A stretch of DNA of 64,000 nt, taken from contig OX424558.1 of the NCBI GenBank assembly GCA_949152475.1, positions 41,036,751-41,100,750 of the forward strand, given 5' to 3'. Shown piece by piece: positions 46,757-57,907 of this stretch (position 1 is the first letter of the stretch; the number at the start of each line of letters is the position of its first letter). Source of the DNA: Terebella lapidaria (lineage: Eukaryota; Annelida; Polychaeta; Terebellida; Terebellidae). Below the pieces are notes generated by a model, which saw only the letters and a list, made by a program, of their open reading frames with translations, ran no database searches and was not told the origin of the DNA. A program made the position numbers and the translations under genes.

Positions 46757-49650
46757 TTGAAGATAGGCATATTCGAAAAAGTCTCAATCTCAGAGAATCC
46801 GCGAGCTCATTGATAATTGAGATTCGTGACGCCATCAACTGAATGTTCTAAAAACAAAAATTCAGGAGAAATGTTGAAATGATAAACCCTACCAAAAAGA
46901 ACATGTTTTTAACTGCAGCGAATTTTTATTCAAACCTACCGAAAAGCTGGTTTTTCATACCCACGTATTATCACTACACACACATTTTCTCTCGCTTGAT
47001 GTTGAAACTTTTTCAGAGCAGCAAATATCTATGTCGCCAACATAATAATACTGAAGGTGTGATTGTCTGAAAACTTACAGGCTAATTCTACGGTGGTTCA
47101 TATTCGCCAGATTGAGGCATATAAAAAAAATATTTACAGCGTTATTACGCTCTGATTCACAGCGTTATAACGCTCCAATACAGCGTTAAAACGTTCTAAT
47201 ATATGGTGTTATTACGTTCTAAATTAAACTCTTTCTTCCATCTTTCTATTGCCATCATTTGAAATATGCAGATCTAGATCAGTAGTGATTTTGAGATTTT
47301 CCCACAGAGAATTGAGCTGATGAACTAGCAGGTCCGGTGACACATACGGCAGTGTAAAATTAGAGCGTTATCGCTTTCATTAATAGTTTCATGACGGGTG
47401 CCACAGGTCGGGTAGTAAAAGCTCACCCTTTCCGGAATTTCACAGCTGATATCACATCCTCATGGCTATATGTGTGGGCTCATAAAATTTACTCGATTTT
47501 GACAGTGGGCATTGTGAGATTTGATAACCATGATAACGGACTCGGTTTTGTTCACTCGGACATATCCATGTTTGTACCTAGCTATTTTCCTTCGATGAAA
47601 AAACAGTTTCACCCTTTGTTGACTTGAAGCTGCTGCATCTCATAATGCACCCCTCCAGCCGGCCACAAACACTATCGCCGTTCTAAAGTTTCGTGGACAA
47701 TACATACTGAGTTCAACATTTATTTATCACTAATTGACACATTTATGACATTTGTAACTTAGAGTTAGTGTTCAGACACCGAAAACGCAGATTGAAGTAC
47801 GATTGCATAGCATAATCCATAGTTCTATATATTTGGTGACTTTGAATGAACTTGACCATGATATGATGATGATATCGATTGACCAACCCCAGCTTATATC
47901 TACCACAGAAAGTGTGAAGTGCCTACTAGGGCACAACTCTTGAAGACAGCGCTTATATTTGCATCTTTTGCTGAAGATAACAATGGGTCTCAAACCTGAG
48001 ATTATAACCACCACAAAATTTCATATTTGGTGTATGAGACAAAGTTCACAAAGTTGGAACTCCGCTTGTATCACCAACACTTGGTGATCATATATGGTAT
48101 TCTTCTTTTGATGAACTTGATCTTGAATTGTGATGACTTTGAGTCTCCAAATTTGGGGCTATGTTCACAACAAAACATATCAACGTGTCTCCGAAGGAAA
48201 AAATAAGGTAGTTGAAGCTGGAATTTATTATGAACATATAGGGAATCATACATGATTTTACTTATGAAGTATGATGTACAATCTTGTTCAGTGTGAATAT
48301 GATTTTTGTTGTTATTGCAATATGAACTTGTTATTTGTAACTGATTCTACAATAATGCAAGCGATTATTGTCAGTGATGAAGATGAGAATGATGTTTTTC
48401 CAGAAATGTACAGGAACCTTGGTCTTTTGTTGTACAGTTATACTGTTTTGTTGTACAGTTATACTATTATTCTGTCTTTGAGCAGTTCTCAGGATGCCTA
48501 ATTTATGTTTTGGAAAACGTCCCTGCTTCTATCATATCAATATGGTTTCAAAATGCAATGTTCTCCATCCAAATCAAACTGAAATATTAAGTGAGTTCAC
48601 AACATGTTATTTACGTTATCTGCAGCCAACACAATGTATTGTCATAAAATGTAAGTATCGAACTATTACCACGAACTTATTACCACCAATTAAGACACGT
48701 GTATAACATCGCATCGCAGCCTAGTCCAACACATGTAGTTAAGCATAGAAGTTCCGTGCTTTGTTTATGTCATGTGTTCTTACATTTGTAAGTGCGTTGT
48801 TCGCATATTGTTAATTCATCATGTAAATGGTACATGCTGTCATCCTACTGTCCATATGCCAGTTTTTACTGTTCCTATTTCGTTGTTGCAAAAAAACGAC
48901 TAGTAATACAACGACAAAAGTTGCCAAAATCACAACTTTGGCACCAGTGTAACCCTTGGCAGTAGTCTACATCAACACTCTTATGGCTAACTATGTGGCA
49001 ATGTTTCGTGATCACAATAAATTTTATAACCGATTACCACCAGCCAACATCTTGGATACAAACAGTGAATTCAACAGCAAAAAGACAAAGGTCCAGTGTG
49101 TTTCCGGGGAATTGAGGTATTTATTGTGACCCGTGACTGCGAGTGACATTGTTAGGACATAAAATGTCGGTAATTTTCCTCGTCGCCCGCACCTCACAGG
49201 AGGCGATAGAACGACTGAGCACGCACGTGAGTCTGCCGTCTGGTGCCCTGTTTTTGGCAGACGACACAACGACACGAAACGCACGTAATAGAAAGTGGCA
49301 TGTGACAGTTGGTTACTATGGTCACAGTTACTGGGGTGTGGTGAGATGAGGCCATATGTTACCATTGCCCAATTGTAGTTTTCATGGCGACGTACTCTGT
49401 CGTGATACTGAAGTTACAGTCTCGTTTACCTACTTACAATGAGGACTGCCCGAGAGTTTTGATTACGCTTAATTGTTATATTCAATTAGGGAACAACCAT
49501 CAGAGTCGGAGAAGAAATGGATGTACTTCTTTCGCTCATTGTAGACAAAATACCGCAGAAAACATGAATTATTCTCAAATTTTACATCTGAAAATTTACG
49601 AGTGCCGCTGTATATACATGTTATCCTCAAGTTCCATGTAGTTTGACAGT
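46757..49650. other. Intergenic between LCUB-C and LCUB-D
   Basis: No exon recognised. Contains palindromic units at 47137-47222 and fragments related to the LCUB-C intron 6 repeat near 47.9-48.2 kb. Confidence 0.45.
47137..47222. repeat. Four palindromic AGCGTTATAACGCT-type units
   Basis: AGCGTTATTACGCT, AGCGTTATAACGCT (a perfect palindrome), AGCGTTAAAACGTT and GTGTTATTACGTT follow each other every ~22-27 bp. Confidence 0.8.
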
Positions 49651-52600
49651 ATGGAATATACACAAATCTTTATTGTGTTGGGATTATTTCACCTGACAAT
49701 ACAAGGTAAGTTGTTCAGAAACATGGAACACACTATTTATGATCTCCACGGTGTGCTGTCTACTAGATTGTATTTATATTTATTAGTTTTATATTGATAT
49801 ATACATTCATTTTATTTATTTTATTTTTCAGAAGCTCAAAAATGAAGTTTTTGTTCGGATTTCATTATACTGTTATAAAATTAAAAACAATGTAAAGATG
49901 TCATCCGATGGCATTGAATATCCATTCGACCACAACAGGGGCTTTACAACATTTCACTCAATCCAATAAACCGTGTACTCAATATACTTGACAACTGGAA
50001 CTAATGGTTTGATAAATTGGGTGAACGAATTAATACTACAAATTGACTCAACAATTTCTTGAATTTAGTGAACGATAAAATATATTGAACGAAATCATAT
50101 AGAAACTATATAATTTATTGCACGAACGATTTATTATATTGAGTAAACGGATTAGTTTTGATTTTCCCTCGTCATGTACTAGGGGCTCCGTATGGTAGGT
50201 ATTTGGTTTTATTCCGAGAACGTGGTACTTCAGGTCTTTTTTAGTGGTATCATCAAAATCTAGTTCGGTTGGGGGTAATAAGTTGATACATTGATTGTAT
50301 GATCCTATGTATGCATGAGTTAGAGCATCCCTCAAGCTCGTGAGCTTGGTTGTATATTGTCACATTCTTGTACATGTATGAAAATTACGATGTAGCATAA
50401 ATTATATATAATAATTCATGCATGTGAAGTAGACTAAAACCAAAAGTGTAAATTACAAGGTTGAACTATTGATTTTATCACATGCTATGAATTTATCTTA
50501 CACTACAAACAGTAGGAACACACAGTGATTTCCGACAGTGTGATAACCTTTGCCGGAAACATCATGTTTGCACTATTTTTTTCTTCACATTTTGCTTCAC
50601 ATTTCACATATTCACATGATTTGAAAGAACAATGAAAGAACAATGAGTGTTCTATGACGTGACAATGAAACATCACGCGATTCAACCTTAGCAGCATATA
50701 ACCATGCAGAAAACGAACAACCACCGTGACGTCATAATACAAAGTAATTGACGACCAGATGATCTGCATTGTTTATACTGTTTCCTAGCAACGCACATGT
50801 TTACGGGTCTTCGATCTGCTCAGTACAAGGGTCCTTGGTACAATCAAGGATTGTAAGAAGTTCTTGCAATCTTTGGTACAATTTCACTCTAATGTACATG
50901 GTTTGGGTTTTCAAATATTTCAGAATCATAAATTTATAGCATGTGATAAAAACAAAACCTGTTTCGTGTGTTTTCCAGCACACGGGAAAGATCTCGTTTG
51001 ACCTGGCGGAAGAACATCAGAAAGCACTCGACCTTCGGTCTCGTGCTCTCTTGTATTCTTCCGCCAGTTCAAACTCGATCTTTCCCGTGTGCTGGAAAAC
51101 ACACTCACCTAGTTTTGTCATTGTATCGTTTTATTCGGACGAAAACAACAACACCTGCTTCTCTAATTCTTCGCCCCGATATGATACTGTGGGGCCTGAA
51201 TACTACTGTGGCGATTTTGCCCAAAGATCGCGGCAGGAGATTTGTTGTTAACACTGTTCTTGTTTTGGTTGCTTCTGTTCGAAGCTCGTGAGTTGTCATG
51301 GCGGCTCACAGTCCTTCTCTTTATCCACTATACTGAAAACTGGCCTTACGTCATCTCTCCTGCTCTTGGCTGTAATATAGGTACCACTGCCGCGCTTTTT
51401 ATTTCGGAGTTGTCTCAGAGCTAGCAAAGCGAGAGGACGACGGGTGTGTTCAGCCATGAGCTCCTTGTCACTTTCCGGCTAGAAGTGGGCTGTAAGGCCC
51501 CGGGGACGATTTCCAATCGGGGGCCCAGGACGGGGACCGTGCTGAACCAGGGTTCGTCCCTGTGATCACCGGTCCCTCGCCCTGGGATGGGGAGACACAG
51601 GCTGTCCGGGGTTCTATCTCCGTGGCGGACCGTCGGCGAGCCGGCCACAGCCAACACCACGGTGATGATCCTGTATCTGAGTGGGTGATGATCCTGTATC
51701 CTGTATCTGAGTGGGTGATGATCCTGTATCCTGTATCTGAGTGGGTGATGATCCTGTATCCTGTATCTGAGTGTCCTTACGTCCGGGCTTGCTCGGCGGA
51801 CTGCTACCTGGTTAACGTTCTTAAGTAAATACTGCGGCCGCAGTGACCCTCGGTGAGCAGACTATCCGCGACGATCCGGGATAGCGGTGTGCGCCAGCAG
51901 TGACCCACGGTGAGTGGACTATCCGCGAGGATCCAGGAGAGCGGACGGCGTCAAACTTTACACTACATTAAGACGAAGCTACGACTGAGCTACGACACGT
52001 AACCCCCCCCCCCCCCCCCCCCGACACCCGGCACGCCAGGACAATAATTGGTCCGACTTACATGTAGGCCTAGCTATAGTAGAGCCCCGCTCACTCACAG
52101 CAGACGAATTTTACTGCCGTATCTCTGCCGTAGCTCTGAAGGGAGCTGATCCGGGGTGGGTGTGACTGGGTCATTACGGTGAAAACAAATAGTGAGAAGG
52201 GAGGCAGATCAAGAATTGAAGAAAATTAAGTTGTGTATTATAATAATTGTTGTTTCCATCTGAATAAACCGATGCGACCCAGCTCAAATTAACTTTCTGC
52301 CCGACATGGTTAATTTGATGCTCGAGCATGTGAGGGGCTTCAAAACCATGTTTGTTATACGTCATACCCCAATACGGCGTGATATCTGCCTGAAATCACC
52401 ATAAATCCCATATATCCCGCGAGCCGAGTGGGATATGCTGACTGAAGGCATATATCATGCCGTATTAGGGTCTTAAGTCCATGGTAACGATTTTATCATT
52501 GGATTTTATGGAACTCTCCAAAAGGTCATTTCGTATTACCCGCCTGAAGCTCACGATACAAAAAAAGGCCCAAGTATCATATCCTGCGCCTTCCTCTATA

Positions 52601-55600
52601 TTCAATAAGGATTAAAAAGGTGCGAGACGGATTAAATGGTATGTTTTCAGTGAACGAGTAGTATTAAGGAGCAGTGTACGGTACTTGGGCCCAAAAAAAT
52701 ATCGTGGGGTTGCGTCACAGCTCTACAAATACGACGTGGTATTACCACCAGGGAATTGACCAATCAGGATCGCGCATTTTCAGCAATCCGATCATAAAGT
52801 TCTACATATTATATGCCTATTAGTACTCACTGAGTCATATGGTCTATTAAGGAATTAACTGACTTATTTTAGTACATATATTGTTTCTAAAATGTATCCC
52901 AGACTATTCATCTATATTACACTTGAAACGATGCTGCTGCAAAATGTCCAGCTGTATAGATATTTATTTGTTGCCCAACTGTATAGTAGTTATATGTGTC
53001 TTACAGATCCAGAGCGGCGGTTCGCGTGTTGGGGCGGGTTCGGGCCGCCAGTGATATCGGCCCAGTGCCCCCGGGGTACGGTGATCCAGGTGGTGCAGGC
53101 CGGCTTGAAGGTGCGCCGGGGGTCGCCGAGCTGCCAGTACCAGGATGCCGACTGTGGCTGTGAGTACAGTGCGCCTGGCTGTAATATGCCAAACGTCCGA
53201 GAGCTGTGCATGGGACGCCCCGCCTGCCGCCTTGACGTCACCCAACAGTACATCAACACACAGGACTGCAGAGGATTCAGTGACTACATGTTCATCGACT
53301 TCAACTGCATATCCAGTCAGTCAGACAGTGAAAAATCCATGCTTATATGTCATTCCTTATTCCAAACTCCAACAATAGACACGACCTGCTTTGAGTGATT
53401 TGATATTGTAACAGCTGGTTATACAATATGCAATGTTTCATAGGTTTTCCTTTTCAATCATCAGTGGAGCGGACGTCGGTGCACGATGTCTGTTTGACGG
53501 ATGTCATGGTGTCCCAGGCTGGCTTTCTGCGTTCCCCGAACTACCCACTATCTTACCCAACAAACCGCTACTGTATGTGTAACCTGCGCACTCTGCCAGG
53601 CCACACACTGCACCTCTCCATCCTGGACCTTTCCGAGCGAGCAGACCCCGGGGACTGCCTCCACAGTCGACTGAGCGTGCGGGGACCCGACAACACCCAA
53701 CTGTTCTGCGCCAGCACCGACCAGAAGGAGACACGCGAACTAAACACCGACAGATCAGCCATATCCGTCGTCATGGAAACAGATGAAATCGAGACTTCCG
53801 GGGGTTTCTGGTTACAATACAAAGGTGCGTGTTCAACTTAGTTCATTGTCAACCTGTATCAAAAGTTACGACTGAATTAGTTAACATCCTTTTGCAATAT
53901 ATCTTAGCGGAGCCGGCCGCCACTGTACAGATGGAGTGCTTTGGCCAGTTCAAGAAGGATAATCCAGCAGAGAGCCCGGATATCAAGCTGGAGTCTATCA
54001 TGGAGGAAGCCAGGCCACCAGCTTCTAGCACATTAGACATCGATACCCAGCTGTCACAATCTGGAGTGGATAGTCTGCCACCTAATGAGGCACCAGTCAT
54101 AGAAATCATAGATCAGGATGTCGAAACACCGACAGAAGTTGTAGAGCAATCCTCAGCAGAGAATGCAGAGGGAGAGGAGGAGGAGATTATGCAAACTGCT
54201 GAAGAAATCAACATGGTAGATGACGACCAACCAGTAGAAGAGAGCTTAGTCTTGCCAAGAGACCGAGAAATCCTGTCAAAACATTCTCTGGACACAGTTG
54301 AGCTGGTTACAGATCAGACTGTGGCCGAGGACGACAGTGAGGCTGGAGATCCAGCGATCTACACTCATGAGGAGGACGACTCTGTACACGACTTACAAGA
54401 GTTCATCCGGAAGATCGAGAAACAGGATTTAGCAAGTGAACGGAATCTAGAAAACAGACAAAAAGACACTCAAGACAGTGTAGTCACAGTTATTCCTAAC
54501 CCACAAGAATACGACATTTCAAATATAGAAATTCCTCAAAACTTTGAAACAGAATTTGGTAGGGCACCTGGATTATATGGACGAGATCAGAATGAACTTA
54601 GTGACAATATTCAGAATGAACGCATATCACCTCGAGTACTACCGAGAGATGCTCGAGAGAACAGTGATGCTCCTCGAGGTGACGGCAACAGGCTCGCAAT
54701 AGAATTCAGGAACAAAATCCAAGAATCATTCAATAGATACGGAGATAACCCACAACGGCAGATCGAAATAAACCCTGAACACAGGCACATCCAAAATGAA
54801 ATGAATCCAATTCCGCCACTGCGACGTTTGAGACAAGGACATGGTCAGCGTCAGAACAGGATACCACTTCACATGATCAGCAGCAGTCTTCAACAGAATC
54901 TAGAAACAACGACGGAGCGTATGCCGTGGTGGTGGCGATACACCATCCGAGACGAGTCCCGACCCATGAGACCTGGGAGTGATCGAACACGTGATCAAGT
55001 GCTGCAGCATGACAGAGGCTTTTCTGAAGACTTGTCACACCGCAGAAATCAGAAACCTATCATCAATTCTGAGCACCAACAGCGACTTGACAGAAGTCGC
55101 CACCCGCCGCCTCAGGCGAGAGACCTCGAGGTGCCGCCTCCTGGACTGCACCCGAGTGTACGCGAGCCTGCTGAGGTTCCCTTCCCGGGACCAGAGCCTC
55201 GACTGGCTGCAGACAGACCCAAGTTCTATCATAACCCTGTGGGTGACGGCCCCGTCCAGAACAACCAGCTCTCCCAACCTATAGACGACCGTCCAGCCCC
55301 AGTGGTGGACCATATAGGCAAGTCTGCCTCCTTTCACTCCAGGCACCATACCACAGATAGCAACCCACATAGACTCACTAGACAACACTCCCGTAGTAAT
55401 GTATCCGTGTTGAGAATAGACAGAGACCGAAATAATCCCACCCACCCTCCTAAATATTCATCTATCTATAAACATTCTGGACCTTCTGACCTACCTAATC
55501 ATTATTCACCTTCACTCAAATTAGAATATTCGAAAATATTAAGAGAGGTGTCGGAAAATTATAGCCCTGTAGACGAATTCAATGTAGAACCTAGTTCCAC

Positions 55601-57857
55601 AAAACCTGACAAAGGTCACGTTCAGTTGGATGGCGAAATTCCAGAGGCTCTACCCAATAAGACGGCAGGTACAGTATCATAATTTATTTATCAAACTATC
55701 ACCACCACAACATCCAGGATAATGTAAATAGCACCCCTACACGTGAACATAAATAAATACATGTAAAAACAAAATCTGACAGAACAGGTACATCCAAGCC
55801 ATACTTGGATCATCAAAGGCAGACAGTTTATGATATAGTCTAGCTGTTTCACTGTATATCTGATGTCAGCCAAAAGGCGAGTTCATGTTAAAACTGTTGA
55901 TGAGTACTCTACGACGGAGTGAATCTGGTGCCAATGTTTCAAAGTTCTTAACAATATTTCCTCAAGCAAAAGCCAAAAGGCGAGTTCATGTTAAAATTGT
56001 TGATAAGTAATCCACGACGGAAGGAATCTGGTGCCAAGTTTTTAAAGTTCTTAACAATATTTCCCCAAGCAAAAGCCAAAAGGCGAGTTCATGTCAAAAC
56101 TGTTGATAAGTACTCCACGATGGAATGAATTCGGTGCCAATGCTAAAAAGTTCTTCACAATATTTCTTCAAGCAAAAGCCAAAAGGCGAGTTCATGTTAA
56201 AGTTGTTGATGAGTAATCCACGATGGAATGAATCTGGTGCCAACCTTTTGAAGTTCTTAACAATATTTCCCCAAGCAAAAGCCAAAAGACGAGTTCATGT
56301 CAAAACTGTTGATAAGTACTCCACGATTAAATGAATCTGGTGCCAATGTTTCAAAGTTCTTAACAATATTTCCTCAAGCAAAAGGCGAGTTCATGTTAAA
56401 ACCGTTGAGGAGTACTCCACGACGGAATGAATCTGGTGCCAAGTTTTTAAAGTTCTTAACAATATTTACCCAAACAAAAACCAAAAGGAGAGTTCATGTT
56501 AAGGTGTGATTGCACGTAACTTACCGGTGACTGCACTGAGGCACTTTTCCATTGACTTATAATGTGAAAATAAGGGTAACAAAATCACCAAAACAATACA
56601 ATCCCCTGACCTAAAACTTGGCTAGCACACACACATATACTCATGGATGATGAACCGAGACATGGTTTCATAAATGATATCACGAAAGCTGTGCAATTTG
56701 ATGATTAGATAAATCATTTTATACGTTTCACCAAAACGAAGATTCGAGTGTTGTGCTTGACAAGCACTGGCTGTTGCATATATTTATTCCTTGTTGTCGT
56801 CAAAATAATGAGAATTATCTAGGGCTATACTTTCTGTGAGATGAATACAATGAGCTGAACATTCATAATCCCAAACATCTCGGTGCACCCGAGTGCATAT
56901 CACCTGTGAGTTTTACTGGCCTCACTAGCTATTTGCTGCACAGCATAATCCTTTCGCTCGCCCTGTTGTGAGTATATTTTGTAGACTGAGAAATAGGTCG
57001 GAAAATGGCATATGAAAAAGATGAATTCTACACATTTAACATTGCTTAGCAAGAAACAGAGTCTTGGTTAGTAATCCTTGATGGCTAACAATCAGAAAGG
57101 CAAAGTTTCACGTTGATTGGAAGTGTGTGAATTCATGAATTTGTTACCGTTATTTTTACATTATAAGTGAATGGACAGCTGGTCAATGCCAGGTTCATGA
57201 CGATCACATGCAATCAATCCTTAAAACTGTTGATAAGTACAATGGAATGAATCTGTTGTTTTAAAGTTCTTAACAATATTTTCCAGTGCGAGAAAATCCT
57301 GAAGAATCTTCAGCAGACAAACAGGAAAGTGAGTAGTCCTAGGGATGAAAATATATAGCAGATCCAGTTGATATATTCCCATGCCTCAGGAGTTGGCAGC
57401 CAGCAACGATATACATATTGTACAGTGAAACGAAGGCTGTGGCCACTTTCAGATAGAGTAAGGTGATATGACCGATGTGTTGTTTCAGATACCGTGTCAG
57501 ACACGATTGCTGGCCACGAGTCGATGACGGTCACAATGATAGTGGCTGGGGTGATCGGCTGTATTCTGCTCGTCATTGTCATCGGCGTCCTCATCCGCTT
57601 GTACGTACATAACACCCAATGAGGACGCTTTTGTCCTTTATTAACATACTGTTACCACAATTCTTGCAGTACGACCATTTGTTATAGTCCAGTGATCAAA
57701 CTCAGTGTTTGACTCTCAGTGTTGTTCCTCCCTTGCCAGTGCCATGAACCGGTCGGACCCGCGACACGCTTTGCGCCAGCGCCACAAGAAAGAGTGCGTC
57801 ATGCGCTCGCACAACAAGATGCAGCGCAACCTCGCCAGAGGGAGCAACCTGCCCTGA
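49651..57857 (+). CDS. LCUB-D: large transmembrane lectin-CUB protein, seven exons
   Basis: Exons: 49651-49705, 53007-53315, 53465-53824, 53908-55668, 57287-57328, 57489-57600, 57740-57857; 918 residues; phases 1,1,1,1,1,2. Exon 1 (MEYTQIFIVLGLFHLTIQ) is a short signal peptide ending CAA G|GTAAGT in the right phase, 3.3 kb upstream; it is the least certain exon. Lectin ~22-121 (FACWGGFGPPVISAQC, VRELCMGRPACRLDV, YMFIDFNC). CUB ~126-241 (AGFLRSPNYPLSYPTN, CMC, FCAS), encoded by one exon, whereas A-C have an intron inside. A 587-residue linker in one exon starts acidic (EGEEEEIM, EEINMVDDD), becomes Arg/Gln/Asn-rich and then Pro-rich (RHPPPQARDLEVPPPG). TM ~857-878 (MIVAGVIGCILLVIVIGVL). Basic 40-residue tail (MNRSDPRHALRQRHKKE) without Tyr motifs. 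Poly(A) signal at 57902. Confidence 0.8.
50472..51120 (-). repeat. Foldback-type dispersed repeat, copy 2 (inverted), in LCUB-D intron 1
   Basis: Reverse complement of 1315-2110 without the (TTGA)n insertion. The hairpin arms lie within 50966-51104. ORFs here mirror those at 1.2-1.5 kb. Confidence 0.85.
51209..51962 (+). repeat. Dispersed repeat, possible solo LTR, copy 2, in LCUB-D intron 1
   Basis: Collinear with 9090-9696 with the same ends. It is longer because of an internal 30-bp tandem repeat (51664-51772) and a duplicated segment CAGTGACCC.CGGTGAG...ATCCGCG (51841-51945). Confidence 0.75.
51664..51772 (+). repeat. 30-bp tandem repeat, ~3.5 copies
   Basis: GATGATCCTGTATCCTGTAT then CTGAGTGGGT, repeated; absent from the 9.5 kb copy, which has a single GATGATGCTATCTGAGTGG. 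Confidence 0.9.
52003..52022 (+). repeat. Poly-C tract (20 C)
   Basis: Uninterrupted run of C in LCUB-D intron 1. Confidence 0.95.
55869..56505 (+). repeat. ~103-bp minisatellite, about 6-7 copies, in LCUB-D intron 4
   Basis: The landmark GCCAAAAGGCGAGTTCATGT recurs at about 55869, 55972, 56075, 56178, 56281, 56380 and 56480. Each unit contains AAGTTCTTAACAATATTTCC. The same motifs, in the same order, form the last ~70 bp of this intron before the acceptor at 57286 (TTAAAACTGTTGATAAGTAC ... AAGTTCTTAACAATATTTTC CAG). Confidence 0.92.
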
Positions 57858-57901
57858 TCAGACACGACATCACACGACAGCCGTCCGGATACAGAGACAA
57901 T

Positions 57902-57907
57902 AATAAA
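57902..57907 (+). terminator. Poly(A) signal of LCUB-D
   Basis: AATAAA 45 bp after the stop codon. Confidence 0.6.
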
